Assembly (NCBI RefSeq): GCF_900143005.1
Contig: NZ_FRCS01000002.1
Location: 372,001-436,000 of the forward strand
From: Cryptosporangium aurantiacum
GTDB taxonomy: Bacteria; Actinomycetota; Actinomycetes; Mycobacteriales; Cryptosporangiaceae
Direction: 5' to 3'
DNA length: 64,000 nucleotides
Shown: piece after piece, positions 1 through 8,197 of the stretch
How the letters are laid out: each line of letters starts with the position of its first letter
Numbering within the stretch: position 1 is the stretch's first letter
Notes under the pieces: model-generated
The model's input: only the letters and a program-made list of their open reading frames with translations
Databases searched by the model: none
What the model was told of the DNA's origin: nothing
Program-made: the position numbers and the translations under genes

Positions 1-2846
1 TCCGGCCGGCCGCCGTCACCCGGCTGGAGCACGGCCGCCTCGGTGCGCTCGAGGACCGCATCCACGCCGACCTCGCGCTCGGCAGGCACACCGACGTCAT
101 TCCCGAGCTGGAAGCGCTCACCGCGGAGCACCCGCTGCGCGAGCGTCCACACGCGCAGCTCGTCCTCGCGCTGGGCGGCGCCTCCCGGCAGGCCGACGCG
201 CTGGCCGTGTACGACCGGATCCGGCGGCGGCTGGCCGACGAGCTCGGCGTCGACCCGGGGCCGGTGCTGGCGGCAGCGCACGCCACGGTCCTCGGGGCCC
301 CGACCACACGCGCTGCCACGCTCGCGCCCGGCCCTCCGGTCGCCGCGGAGCGCGCACCCCGCGCGGACGGACGCATTCGGGGGAACCTGCGTCCGCAGCT
401 CAACAGCTTCGTCGGCCGCCGCACCGAGCTCACCGCGGTCACCGAGCTGCTGACCGCCGAGCGGCTGGTCACGCTGATCGGGCCGGGCGGAGCGGGTAAG
501 ACCCGGCTCGCCGAGGAGACCGGCGCGCGGCTCGCCGACCGCTCTCCCGGCGGGGTCTGGATGGTGGCGCTCGCCCCGGTCGGCGACGGCAGCGAACTGC
601 CCCAGACCGTGCTCACCAGCCTCGGGCGGCGGCAGGTCGGCCTACTCGACCGCAGCCGGCCGGGCATCGACCCTCCGGTCCCGCCCGACGTGTACGGCAT
701 CCTCACCAACGCGCTGAGTGCGGGTCCGACGCTGTTGCTGCTCGACAACTGCGAGCACCTCGTCGAGCCGGTCGCCGAGCTCGCGCACACGCTGCTGCTC
801 GACTGCCCCGAGCTGCGGATCCTCGCCACCAGCCGGGAGCCGCTCGGCGTCCCGGGCGAGCGGCTGCACCCGGTGCCCAGCCTGGACGCCCCGCCGCCCG
901 GCTCGCTCACCCCCGCGCAGGCCGCCCGCTACCCGGCGGTCCAACTGCTCGTCGACCGCGCCGCCGCGGTCCGCCCGGGCTTCGCGCTGAACCCCGGGAA
1001 CGTCGCCGCGGTGGTCGAGATCTGCCGTCGGCTGGACGGCATGCCGCTCGCCCTCGAGCTGGCCGCCGCCCGGCTGCGGTCGCTCTCACCGGAGCAGCTG
1101 GCCGACCGGCTCGGCGACCGGTTCCGGCTGCTCACCGGCGGAAGCCGCACCGCCCTCCCCCGCCACCAGACGCTGCGCGCCGTCGTCGCCTGGAGCTGGG
1201 AGCTGCTCAGCGTCCCCGAGCAGGTGCTCTGGCGACGCCTGTCGCAGTCTCCGGCGGGCGCCACGCTGGAGGCCGCCGAACAGGTCTGCGCGGACGACGA
1301 ACTGCCCGCCGCCCACGTCCTGGAGACGCTCGCGTCGCTAGTGGACAAGTCGCTGGTCGAGCTGGTCGCCGACGTTGATCCGCCGCGCTACCGGATGCTG
1401 GAGACCGTCCGCGCGTTCGGTGCCGAGCGGCTCGAGGACGCGGGCGAGACCGCCCGGATCCGCGACGCGCAGCTGGCGTACTACCTGGACCTGGTCGAGT
1501 CGGTCGAACCGCGGCTGCGCGGCCCGGAGCAGGCGATCTGGACCGCGCGGCTGGGGCTGGAGTACGAGAACATCACCGCGTCGCTCCGCTGGGCCGTCGA
1601 CCAGCGGCTCGCGGAGCCCGCGGTCCGGATGGTCTCGGCGCTGACCTGGTATCTGGCGGTCCGGGGCGCGCACGAGGAGGCGTCCCGGTGGAGCAATGCC
1701 GTGCTCCCGCTCGCCGACGACGCCCCGCCGGTCAGCGCGGCCGTCGTCCGGGCTTTCGCGGGCCTGATGGCGGCGAGCGTCCACGGCGACTACCTCACGG
1801 CGCGGGACGAGGCCCGGCGCATCGCGGTCGAGATCGCGCCGTACGTCGCCGCTCCCGAGGCACCGCCGGTCCTGATTCTCGCCGACAGCATCATCGGGTT
1901 CTTCGCCGATCAGAACGACCGGATCCAAGCGTCGCTCGGGCGGGCGCGGAGGCATCCCGATCCGTGGATCCGGGCGCTGGCGATCTATCTCGAAGCGTCG
2001 ATGCTGGAGAACGACGGCGACCTCGCGAACGCCGAACCGCTGTTCATCGCGGCCAGGGAGGCGTTCGACAAGATCGGCGACCGCTGGGGACGCGGCGCCA
2101 CACTGAGCTCGCTGGCGAGCATCCGAGCGCTCAAGGGCGACCACCCGGGCGCGATCAGCGCGCTGGAGGAGGCCGCCGCGCTGATCATCGAGCTGGACGG
2201 GCTGGACGACCTGCCGCGCATCCTGCTCTGGCTGGCGCTGGAGTGGGCGCGGCTCGGCGACACCGACCGGGCCAAGAAGTACCTCGACGAGAGCACCGAC
2301 GCGCTGAACCGGATGGCTGACCTCAACGTCCGCGGGTTCCTCGGTGCGGTGCAAGCGACCGTGCTGCGGCTCACTGGCGACGTCCGGTCCGCGTCGGTGC
2401 TGCTGACCGAGGAGCTGGCCAGGTATCGCGCGAGTCCCTACGGGCCGCCGCAGATCAAGTCCCTGCTGCTCGCCGACTACTGCTACGTGCTGCTCGGCTT
2501 GGACGACGCGGAGCAGGCCCGCCAGCACGCGCAGGAAGCCCTGGATGCCGCCGAGGAGTCCCGGGACGCACCGATCCTCAGTGGTGCGCTGGATTCGGCC
2601 GCCGCGGTGGCGCTCCAGCTCGGCGATTCGGCCGGCGCCGCGATGCTGCTCGGGGTGGCCGCGCGCGTGCGTGGGCTACCCGACCTGGGCAACCCGGACG
2701 TCGTCCGGACGCGGACGCTGGCCACCGAGGCGCTCGGACGCGAAACGTTCGCCTCCCGGTATTCGGCAGGCGAACGTTTGCCCCGAGCGGAAGCCCCCGA
2801 GGTGGCCCGCAAGGTGGTGGCCGCCGCCGGTACGCAGACATCCTGA
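1..2846 (+). CDS. AfsR/SARP-type transcriptional regulator (5' partial)
   Basis: The reading frame is already open at the left edge (first full codon at base 3), so the N-terminal DNA-binding part lies outside the window. The first 85 or so codons read as a bacterial transcriptional activation domain, ending in the typical ELGVDPGPVL. An NB-ARC/AAA-like NTPase follows, with Walker A GPGGAGKT near base 482 and Walker B LLLLDNCEH near base 733. The C-terminal half, rich in Ala, Leu and Glu, looks like TPR-type helical repeats. This domain order belongs to AfsR/SARP-like regulators, which usually activate secondary-metabolism or export genes. The gene converges on the DrrAB-like exporter that follows, but no biosynthetic genes are visible, so its target is unknown. 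An ATG at 207 is internal and not the start. Confidence 0.9.
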   Translation, partial: RPAAVTRLEHGRLGALEDRIHADLALGRHTDVIPELEALTAEHPLRERPHAQLVLALGGASRQADALAVYDRIRRRLADELGVDPGPVLAAAHATVLGAPTTRAATLAPGPPVAAERAPRADGRIRGNLRPQLNSFVGRRTELTAVTELLTAERLVTLIGPGGAGKTRLAEETGARLADRSPGGVWMVALAPVGDGSELPQTVLTSLGRRQVGLLDRSRPGIDPPVPPDVYGILTNALSAGPTLLLLDNCEHLVEPVAELAHTLLLDCPELRILATSREPLGVPGERLHPVPSLDAPPPGSLTPAQAARYPAVQLLVDRAAAVRPGFALNPGNVAAVVEICRRLDGMPLALELAAARLRSLSPEQLADRLGDRFRLLTGGSRTALPRHQTLRAVVAWSWELLSVPEQVLWRRLSQSPAGATLEAAEQVCADDELPAAHVLETLASLVDKSLVELVADVDPPRYRMLETVRAFGAERLEDAGETARIRDAQLAYYLDLVESVEPRLRGPEQAIWTARLGLEYENITASLRWAVDQRLAEPAVRMVSALTWYLAVRGAHEEASRWSNAVLPLADDAPPVSAAVVRAFAGLMAASVHGDYLTARDEARRIAVEIAPYVAAPEAPPVLILADSIIGFFADQNDRIQASLGRARRHPDPWIRALAIYLEASMLENDGDLANAEPLFIAAREAFDKIGDRWGRGATLSSLASIRALKGDHPGAISALEEAAALIIELDGLDDLPRILLWLALEWARLGDTDRAKKYLDESTDALNRMADLNVRGFLGAVQATVLRLTGDVRSASVLLTEELARYRASPYGPPQIKSLLLADYCYVLLGLDDAEQARQHAQEALDAAEESRDAPILSGALDSAAAVALQLGDSAGAAMLLGVAARVRGLPDLGNPDVVRTRTLATEALGRETFASRYSAGERLPRAEAPEVARKVVAAAGTQTS

Positions 2847-2859
2847 CGCGTACCGGCGG
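2824..2859. terminator. Bidirectional terminator hairpin
   Basis: Perfect 11-bp arms (2824-2834 and 2849-2859) enclose a 14-nt loop and cover the stop codon of the AfsR-like gene. The hairpin lies between two convergent genes, so it can serve both. There is no U-tract, as is common in high-GC actinobacteria. Confidence 0.6.
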
Positions 2860-2871
2860 GGGCGCCGGAGA

Positions 2872-3705
2872 TCACGTGCGCCGACGGTAGGCCGCCAGCG
2901 ACACCGGGATGAAGATCAGGCACAGGACCGCGACCGAGATCAGCGTCTTGATGACGGGCGCGGCCACCGGGCCGGAGACCAGCAGACCACGGGCCGCCTC
3001 GACCACGAACGTGACCGGGTTGATCTTCACCCAGGCCTGGAGCCAGCCGGGCAGCGTCTCGGTCTGCACGAACAGGTTGCTGCCGAACGTCAGCGGGAAC
3101 ATCAGCATCGCGCCCAGGCCCTGGACCGTGCGCGGGTTGCGCAGCAGCAGTCCGATCAGCGCGGTCACCCAGCACAGCGCGAACGCGAACAGCAGCACGA
3201 GCGCGCAGGCCGCGAGCGCGGAGAGCGGATCGGTCTGGACCCGGAAACCCAGGATCATCCCGAAGCCGAGCACGATCGTCACCGTGACGACGTAGCGGAC
3301 GACGTCACCGACCACGGCGCCGATCAGCGGCGCCGACCGGGCGATCGGCATCGTCCGGAACCGGTCGAACACCCCGGTCTCCAGGTCGTTGGAGAGGTTC
3401 ATCCCGACGCCGAGGCTCGCGAACGCGACGCTCTGCACCAGGATCCCGGGCAGCACGAACTGCAGGTACGTGCTCTGGTCGCCGCTGATCGCGCCACCGA
3501 ACAGGTAGACGAACAGGATCACGAAGATGATCGGCTGCAGCGTCAGGTCGAGCAGCTGCTCCGGCGAGTGCTTGATCTTGAGCAGGCTGCGCCAGGTGAG
3601 CGTCAGCGAGTGACCGAGCGTCCGCGCCGGGCCGAAACGAATCGGAGCCGGGTTCTCATCGCGGTGCGGCCTGCTGGTGGTCTCGGCCACCATCGTCGCC
3701 GTCAT
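2872..3705 (-). CDS. ABC-2 type exporter permease (DrrB-like)
   Basis: This 277-residue membrane subunit would form the translocation path of an ABC exporter. A short basic cytoplasmic N-terminus is followed by about six hydrophobic segments, with the ABC-2 pattern of a large first loop (around GDQSTYLQFVLPGILVQS) and the conserved motif DRFRTMPIARSAPLIG in the middle. This matches the daunorubicin/oleandomycin-resistance DrrB family in length and layout. Its start overlaps the stop of the ATPase gene by 4 nt, so the two are translationally coupled and almost certainly form one transporter. The substrate cannot be read from the sequence; drug or secondary-metabolite export is the usual role of the family. 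Confidence 0.92.
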   Translation of the reverse strand: MTATMVAETTSRPHRDENPAPIRFGPARTLGHSLTLTWRSLLKIKHSPEQLLDLTLQPIIFVILFVYLFGGAISGDQSTYLQFVLPGILVQSVAFASLGVGMNLSNDLETGVFDRFRTMPIARSAPLIGAVVGDVVRYVVTVTIVLGFGMILGFRVQTDPLSALAACALVLLFAFALCWVTALIGLLLRNPRTVQGLGAMLMFPLTFGSNLFVQTETLPGWLQAWVKINPVTFVVEAARGLLVSGPVAAPVIKTLISVAVLCLIFIPVSLAAYRRRT

Positions 3706-4658
3706 GCCGCGCTCCTCTCATCGTCGGCCGAGTGGCCGGTGAGCGTCAGGAAGACCTCGTCGAGGCTGGCCCGCCGTAGGCCCAGTTCCGCGGCGGCGAT
3801 GCCGGCGTCGTCAAGGCGGCGGACGACGTCCGCGAGCATCGTGGGTTCGGCCACCGGTGCGGTGACCAGCGAACGAGCGGGATAACGGGTGGGCTCCACC
3901 CGGGTGACCGCGGTGACGATCGCCGCCACCTCGTCCAGGCGGGTCGTGTCGAGCGGACGCACTTCCAGCGTCTGGTCGCCGACCTGGGCCTTGAGCTCGT
4001 CCGGGGTGCCGGTCGCGATCAGGTGACCGTGGTCGATCACCGCGATCCGGTCGGCCAGCTGGTCGGCCTCGTCCAGGTACTGGGTGGTGAGCAGCACGGT
4101 GACGCCGTCGGCGACCAGTCCGCGGACCGTGTCCCAGACCTCGCCGCGGCTGCGCGGGTCCAGGCCGGTGGTCGGTTCGTCGAGGTAGATGACGTCCGGG
4201 TGGCCGACCAGGCTCGCGGCCAGGTCGAGCCGCCGCCGCATGCCGCCGGAGTACGTCTTCGCCGACCGGCCGGCCGCGTCGGTGAGCCCGAACCGTTCGA
4301 GCAGTTCGCGGGCGCGTGCCTTGGCGTCCCGGCGGGACAGCTCGAGCAGACGGCCGATCATCACCAGGTTCTCGGTGCCGGTCAGGTCCTCGTCCACCGA
4401 GGCGTACTGGCCGGTGACCGCGATTCGCGCCCGGACCGACGGCGCCTGGGTGAGGACGTCGAACCCGCCGACGCGAGCCCGTCCGGCGTCCGGCTTCAAC
4501 AGCGTGGCGAGGACGCGGACCGCGGTGGTCTTCCCTGCGCCGTTCGGGCCGAGCACGCCGAGGATCGTCCCGGTCGGCACGGCGAGGTCGACGCCGTTCA
4601 GGGCGGTCGTCGACCCGAACCGCTTGACGAGGCCCTCTGCCTCGATCGCGTAAGACAT
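3702..4658 (-). CDS. ABC exporter ATP-binding protein (DrrA-like)
   Basis: This 318-residue protein is a single nucleotide-binding domain powering the adjacent permease. Visible motifs are Walker A GPNGAGKTT, the Q-loop region VTGQYASVDEDLTG, the signature YSGGMRRRLDLAASL, Walker B VIYLDEPTTGLDPRS and the switch region LLTTQYLDEAD. The approximately 90-residue C-terminal extension after the NBD, with LRRASLDEVFLTLTG, is the DrrA-family C-terminal domain. The ATG start is preceded by a GGAG element. It is the first gene of the drrA-drrB-like operon and convergent with the AfsR-like regulator. Confidence 0.94.
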   Translation of the reverse strand: MSYAIEAEGLVKRFGSTTALNGVDLAVPTGTILGVLGPNGAGKTTAVRVLATLLKPDAGRARVGGFDVLTQAPSVRARIAVTGQYASVDEDLTGTENLVMIGRLLELSRRDAKARARELLERFGLTDAAGRSAKTYSGGMRRRLDLAASLVGHPDVIYLDEPTTGLDPRSRGEVWDTVRGLVADGVTVLLTTQYLDEADQLADRIAVIDHGHLIATGTPDELKAQVGDQTLEVRPLDTTRLDEVAAIVTAVTRVEPTRYPARSLVTAPVAEPTMLADVVRRLDDAGIAAAELGLRRASLDEVFLTLTGHSADDERSAA

Positions 4659-4706
4659 TTCGGAGTCTCCTGTTCATCAGGGCGACTCCACTGTCGGCGG
4701 CCGGCC

Positions 4707-4745
4707 TGTCAAGCCGCGCACAGCGGGCTGACACGGCTGACAGCG
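4707..4745 (-). promoter_or_regulatory. Candidate promoter/operator of the DrrAB-like operon
   Basis: Reading leftward, a TTGACA hexamer (4712-4707) lies about 50 nt before the ATPase start codon. Just upstream of it are two direct copies of TGTCAGC on the minus strand (within 4728-4745). A good -10 element is not evident. The repeats could be an operator, but this is inference from pattern only. Confidence 0.3.
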
Positions 4746-4750
4746 CGGCG

Positions 4751-5116
4751 TTACGCGGGTTCGGAGCGGTGAGTTTCGACGCCGTCCGCGGACGAAGCGG
4801 CGGGGCCGACCGGGTCGACGACCGCAGCCACGGAGTCGGCCGGTGGCGCTCCCGGCGGCTGTTCGGCACGCGCCGCGGCCACCCGGCCCAGCCGCGACCG
4901 GCGACGGCGGACGAACGCGATCCCGACGAGCCCCAGCAGGAAACCGGCGACGCACGTCCAGATCCACCACGTGTCGTCGTGGCGGTCGAGCCAGTTCCGG
5001 CCGAAGAGGGCGAGCACGATCGCGCCGATGCCCCAGAGCACGGTTCCGGCCGTGACGACGCTGACCGCGTCGACATCCAAGGGCTCCGGCGTCGGACGTG
5101 TCGGACGGCGAGCCAT
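4751..5116 (-). CDS. DUF2530 small membrane protein
   Basis: This 121-residue protein has two hydrophobic segments (about residues 20-42 and 50-68) separated by the loop NWLDRHDDTWWIWT, and a charged C-terminal tail ending in the cytoplasm. The Asp/Trp-rich loop and two-helix layout are those of the actinobacterial DUF2530 family. No function is known. The start is the ATG at 5116; the product begins MARRPTRPTPEPLDVD. It is separated from the gene upstream by a terminator hairpin, so it probably has its own promoter. Confidence 0.8.
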   Translation of the reverse strand: MARRPTRPTPEPLDVDAVSVVTAGTVLWGIGAIVLALFGRNWLDRHDDTWWIWTCVAGFLLGLVGIAFVRRRRSRLGRVAAARAEQPPGAPPADSVAAVVDPVGPAASSADGVETHRSEPA

Positions 5117-5141
5117 AACGGCAGCGTAACGCGGATGAACT

Positions 5142-5174
5142 ACGGCCCGGCGCCGAGGGGCGGCGCCGGGCCGT
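5142..5174 (-). terminator. Terminator of the lipoprotein-like gene
   Basis: Perfect 13-bp arms (5142-5154 and 5162-5174) with a 7-nt loop lie just downstream of the lipoprotein-like gene (stop at 5192, minus strand) and before the DUF2530 start. The stem is almost all G/C. Confidence 0.7.
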
Positions 5175-5191
5175 GCAGGACCGCTACAGCG

Positions 5192-5578
5192 TCAGTCGCA
5201 GGCGTTCTTGAACTTGACCCCGGCAGCGGTGACCTCGCTGGAGTCCGGGATCGTCGGGTTCGACGACGTCGACAGGTTCGAGACCGTGTCGCCGAGCTTG
5301 TCGTAGGCGTCACCGAGGTCCTGGGTGGCGTCCTTCAGGTCGCCGTCACCCTTCTCACCCTCGGAGCGGATCTTGTCGGCGAGGTCGTGATACGACTGGC
5401 CGAGCGCCTTCGGGTCGTCGATGTTGTTGACCGACTGAGCCGTGAAGTCCTGCACCTCCTTCTTGATCGCGTTGCAAGCGTCGGTGTTGTCGGCGCCGAC
5501 AATCCCGCACGCGAGCGTGCTGCTTAAGGCCGCGATCGCTACCGCTGCTCCGACGAGCCGCGGGATCGTTCGAGACAT
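5192..5578 (-). CDS. Putative secreted or lipid-anchored small protein
   Basis: This 128-residue protein starts with a signal peptide (MSRTIPR, then a hydrophobic stretch ending SSTLAC). The Cys at about residue 24 could be lipidated, although Thr at -3 is a poor lipobox residue. The mature part is acidic and helical-looking, with spaced Asp/Lys and three further Cys, including one near the C-terminus (FKNACD). I do not recognise a named family. It resembles small actinobacterial cell-envelope proteins with a helical bundle. It stands alone between a terminator and a hairpin-containing 5' region. Confidence 0.75.
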   Translation of the reverse strand: MSRTIPRLVGAAVAIAALSSTLACGIVGADNTDACNAIKKEVQDFTAQSVNNIDDPKALGQSYHDLADKIRSEGEKGDGDLKDATQDLGDAYDKLGDTVSNLSTSSNPTIPDSSEVTAAGVKFKNACD

Positions 5579-5600
5579 CGTGCATCCTTTCCCCGTAAAT

Positions 5601-5627
5601 ACGCCCGGGCGTTGCCGTCCCGGGCGT
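5601..5627 (-). promoter_or_regulatory. Hairpin in the leader of the lipoprotein-like gene
   Basis: A perfect 9-bp inverted repeat (5601-5609 and 5619-5627) with a 9-nt loop sits 22 bp before the ATG at 5578. It could be an operator dyad or an mRNA hairpin near the ribosome binding site. There is no protein gene between 5579 and 5734. Confidence 0.4.
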
Positions 5628-5734
5628 CGCTGACAGCGGGGAAGCTAGCAGTAAGGATCAGCCGTTCTCCGGCATAGTCGCCAAGACGTCACACGGATCA
5701 CGCTTGTCACTCAAGCAACAGAAGTTAGCGATTG

Positions 5735-7015
5735 TCACAGCGTGACCGGGTTCGGACGAACTTCCACGCTGTTCACCGTCGGGGTGGTCTCGGTGTCCCG
5801 GCGCCGGCGAGACCGCATCCGCGCCACCGCGAGCGTGATCGCCGCGATCAGCACCGCGGACCCACCGAGCAACAGACCGGCGCGCGGCCCGTACCGCTCC
5901 GAGATCGGACCGATGATCAGCGACCCCAACGGCGTACCGCCGAGGAACACCAGCATGTAGAGCGACATCACGCGGCCGCGCAGGTGCGCGGGCGTGCCCA
6001 GTTGCACCCGGGCGTTCGCCGCGTTGTTGTGCGCGATGAAGGCCAACCCCACGAACAGCAGTACGGCCGCAGCCAGCCCGAAGTTCGGCATGAACGCCAC
6101 CGTGCACTCCAGTACACCGAACGCCGCCGCGCAGCTGAGCACCCAGCGGGCCGACGGCCGCTTGGTCCGGCGCGCGCCGATCAGCGCACCGATCAGGGCG
6201 CCGCCCGCGAACGCCGCCGACAGCAGACCGAACGACGCCGGGCCGACGTCGAACTCGACCTTCGCCAGCAGTGGCAGCGTCAGGTTGAAGTTCATGCCGA
6301 GCGTGCCGAGCACCGACATCATCGCGATGACCAGCAGGATGTCCTTCCGGCCCCAGACGAACCGCAGGCCCTCCTTCACCTGGCCCCGCGCCCGCTCGAC
6401 CCGGCGTCCGGTGAGCAGTTCGGCCGGCCGCATCGCGAACAGTCCGGCCAGCACCGCGAGGTACGACGCGCCGTTGAGCAGGAAGGCCGGCCCCACCCCG
6501 ACGCCGGCGATGACCAGGCCACCGATCGCCGGACCGAGCAGCCGGGCCGAGTTGAACGTCGCGGAGTTGAGCGAGACCGCGTTCGGCAACCGGTCGGGGC
6601 CGACCATCTCGGAGATGAACGACTGGCGGGCCGGGGTGTCGAACGCGTTCACGGTGCCGAGCAGGAGCGCGAACACGTAGACGTTCCACAGTGCCGCGGT
6701 ACCGGTGACGACCAGCACCCCCATGCCCAGCGCGAGCAGCATCGAGACCAGCTGGGTGGTGAGCAGCACCTTGCGCTTGTCCAGCCGGTCGGCGAGCGCC
6801 CCCGCCCAGAGCGTCAGCAGCAGTATCGGCGTGAACTGCAACGCGGTGACGAGGCCGAGCGCGGTGCCGGAGTTGTTCGAGAGGTCGAGTACCAGCCAGT
6901 CCTGCGCGGTGGTCTGCATCCAGGTGCCGGTGAGCGAGACGATCTGGCCGCTCGCGAACAGCCGGTAGTTCCGGACGCGCATCGAGGAGAACATGGCGCG
7001 AAAACCGGGGCTCAT
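5735..7015 (-). CDS. MFS exporter (EntS/MFS_3-like)
   Basis: This 426-residue polytopic protein has about twelve hydrophobic segments. The N-terminal part carries the MFS_3/EntS features: RNYRLFASGQ, an early WMQTTAQDW loop, the motif ALADRLDKRKVLL between helices 2 and 3, and NAFDTPARQSF before helix 5. The family exports siderophores, drugs or lipids; the substrate here is unknown. I chose the ATG at 7015 because it overlaps the marR stop by 4 nt (ATGA) and matches the family start; the in-frame start at 7105 would run deep inside marR. Co-transcription with a MarR repressor suggests inducible efflux of a small toxic molecule. Confidence 0.93.
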   Translation of the reverse strand: MSPGFRAMFSSMRVRNYRLFASGQIVSLTGTWMQTTAQDWLVLDLSNNSGTALGLVTALQFTPILLLTLWAGALADRLDKRKVLLTTQLVSMLLALGMGVLVVTGTAALWNVYVFALLLGTVNAFDTPARQSFISEMVGPDRLPNAVSLNSATFNSARLLGPAIGGLVIAGVGVGPAFLLNGASYLAVLAGLFAMRPAELLTGRRVERARGQVKEGLRFVWGRKDILLVIAMMSVLGTLGMNFNLTLPLLAKVEFDVGPASFGLLSAAFAGGALIGALIGARRTKRPSARWVLSCAAAFGVLECTVAFMPNFGLAAAVLLFVGLAFIAHNNAANARVQLGTPAHLRGRVMSLYMLVFLGGTPLGSLIIGPISERYGPRAGLLLGGSAVLIAAITLAVARMRSRRRRDTETTPTVNSVEVRPNPVTL

Positions 7016-7473
7016 GCGCGAGCCAAGCGGTCGAGGATCGTGACCGCCGCCTGGAGCGCGGCCTGGTCCGCCTCGTCGAGCTCGGCCAGCCGGGCGGCCA
7101 GCCACGCCTCACGCGCCTGGCGGTCGGCGGCGATCAGCGCCTCCCCCTCCGCGGTCGTGGACAGCACGATCTGGCGGCCGTCGGTCGGGTGCGGTGCGCG
7201 CCGGACGAGCCCTCGCTCCTCCAGCGCCGCGACCGTCCGGGTGGCGGCAGGCGGCTGGACCCGCTCGATCTCGGCCAGCCGACGTGGCGTGAGCGTGCCG
7301 CCGCTGTTCCGGATCGTGAACAGCGCGGAGATCTGCGTCATCGTCAGGCCGTGCTCGGGCCGCTCGGCCCGGAGCCGGCGGACGAACCGCCCGGCGGCCG
7401 ACCGGAGCCGGAACGCGAACTCGTCGGGGTCGGTGGATAGCTCCCGCGGTGCGGGTATGGCGGTCTCGGGCAT
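7012..7473 (-). CDS. MarR-family transcriptional regulator
   Basis: This 153-residue winged-helix regulator contains the MarR pattern: an N-terminal dimerisation helix, RRLRAERPEHGLTMTQISALFTI, a recognition helix TPRRLAEIERVQPPAATRTVAALEERGLV, the wing RRAPHPTDGRQIVL, and a C-terminal dimerisation helix. The ATG at 7473 follows GAGAGG and gives the normal family length; an in-frame extension to 7689 would run through the operator and into the divergent gene. The gene overlaps the MFS exporter by 4 nt. The dyad at 7510-7526 is probably its operator, which implies autoregulation with the exporter. Confidence 0.93.
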   Translation of the reverse strand: MPETAIPAPRELSTDPDEFAFRLRSAAGRFVRRLRAERPEHGLTMTQISALFTIRNSGGTLTPRRLAEIERVQPPAATRTVAALEERGLVRRAPHPTDGRQIVLSTTAEGEALIAADRQAREAWLAARLAELDEADQAALQAAVTILDRLARA

Positions 7474-7509
7474 ACCTCTCGGCGCCCCCCTCGGTTGGTG
7501 CAGACAACT

Positions 7510-7526
7510 CGTTACCTGAGGTAACG
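7510..7526. promoter_or_regulatory. Probable MarR operator
   Basis: A 17-bp near-perfect palindrome, CGTTACCT-G-AGGTAACG, has 8-bp arms around one central base. It lies 37 bp before the marR start and 44 bp before the divergent thpR start. Size, symmetry and place are typical of MarR operators, so it may control both directions. Confidence 0.75.
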
Positions 7527-7569
7527 ATCTCTCGGTTCCGCCGATTCCGCTAGTGCAAAACTGTGTGGC

Positions 7570-8130
7570 ATGCGTCTGTTCGTGGCGGTGCTGCCGCCGC
7601 CCGCGGCCGTGGAACACCTGCGGGACGCGGTCGAGAAACTGAACGTGGTACGGGCGGGGGCCGGTGTCGTCCGCCCCGAGCTCTGGCACCTCACGCTGGC
7701 GTTCCTCGGCGAGATCGAGGACGAGCGGATCGAAGCGGTGACCGAGAGCCTCGCGTCCGCGGCTGCCGCCGGGCGCGGCGGCACGCTGTCGCTCGCCGGT
7801 GGCGGGCGCTTCGGGGAAACGGTGCTGTGGGTGGGGGCCGAAGGTGACGTCGATGCACTCGGACGCACGGCGCGCGCGATCCGCCGCCAGCTACGCGAGG
7901 TTCGGGTGGTGCTGGAGCGGCGGCCGTTCAAGCCGCACCTGACGCTCGCCCGGCCGCGTAGCCGGGTCACCCGCGAGGAGTTGCGAGCCGACGTCGCCAC
8001 GCTGCAGGGCTATGCCGGACCACCGTGGGACGCCGATCGGGTGCACTTGATGCGGAGCACGCAACACCGCACTCCGGAAGGCACCCAGGCCGTCACCTAC
8101 GAGCCGCTGGCCACCTGGCCACTCGAATAA
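7570..8130 (+). CDS. thpR: RNA 2',3'-cyclic phosphodiesterase (2'-5' RNA ligase family)
   Basis: This 186-residue member of the 2H phosphoesterase superfamily carries both HxT catalytic motifs: HLTLAFLG about 40 residues in and HLTLARPR about 90 residues later, at the usual spacing. The start MRLFVAVLPPPA is typical of ThpR/LigT. Known members hydrolyse 2',3'-cyclic phosphate ends of RNA and can join 2'-5' half-tRNAs in vitro; the cellular role is unclear. The gene is divergent from marR-MFS and shares the intergenic operator region, so it may respond to the same signal. Confidence 0.93.
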   Translation: MRLFVAVLPPPAAVEHLRDAVEKLNVVRAGAGVVRPELWHLTLAFLGEIEDERIEAVTESLASAAAAGRGGTLSLAGGGRFGETVLWVGAEGDVDALGRTARAIRRQLREVRVVLERRPFKPHLTLARPRSRVTREELRADVATLQGYAGPPWDADRVHLMRSTQHRTPEGTQAVTYEPLATWPLE

Positions 8131-8197
8131 GTTCGTTGCCGGTACCAATCTGCGGCCCAGAACCGGGGCAGCGCGGGGTGCTGTCTGGCAGGCTGGC

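Noticed and set aside
1-5116. Edge of a secondary-metabolite cluster
   Set aside because: Only a regulator and exporter are present; no biosynthetic enzyme follows, so a cluster cannot be claimed from this window.
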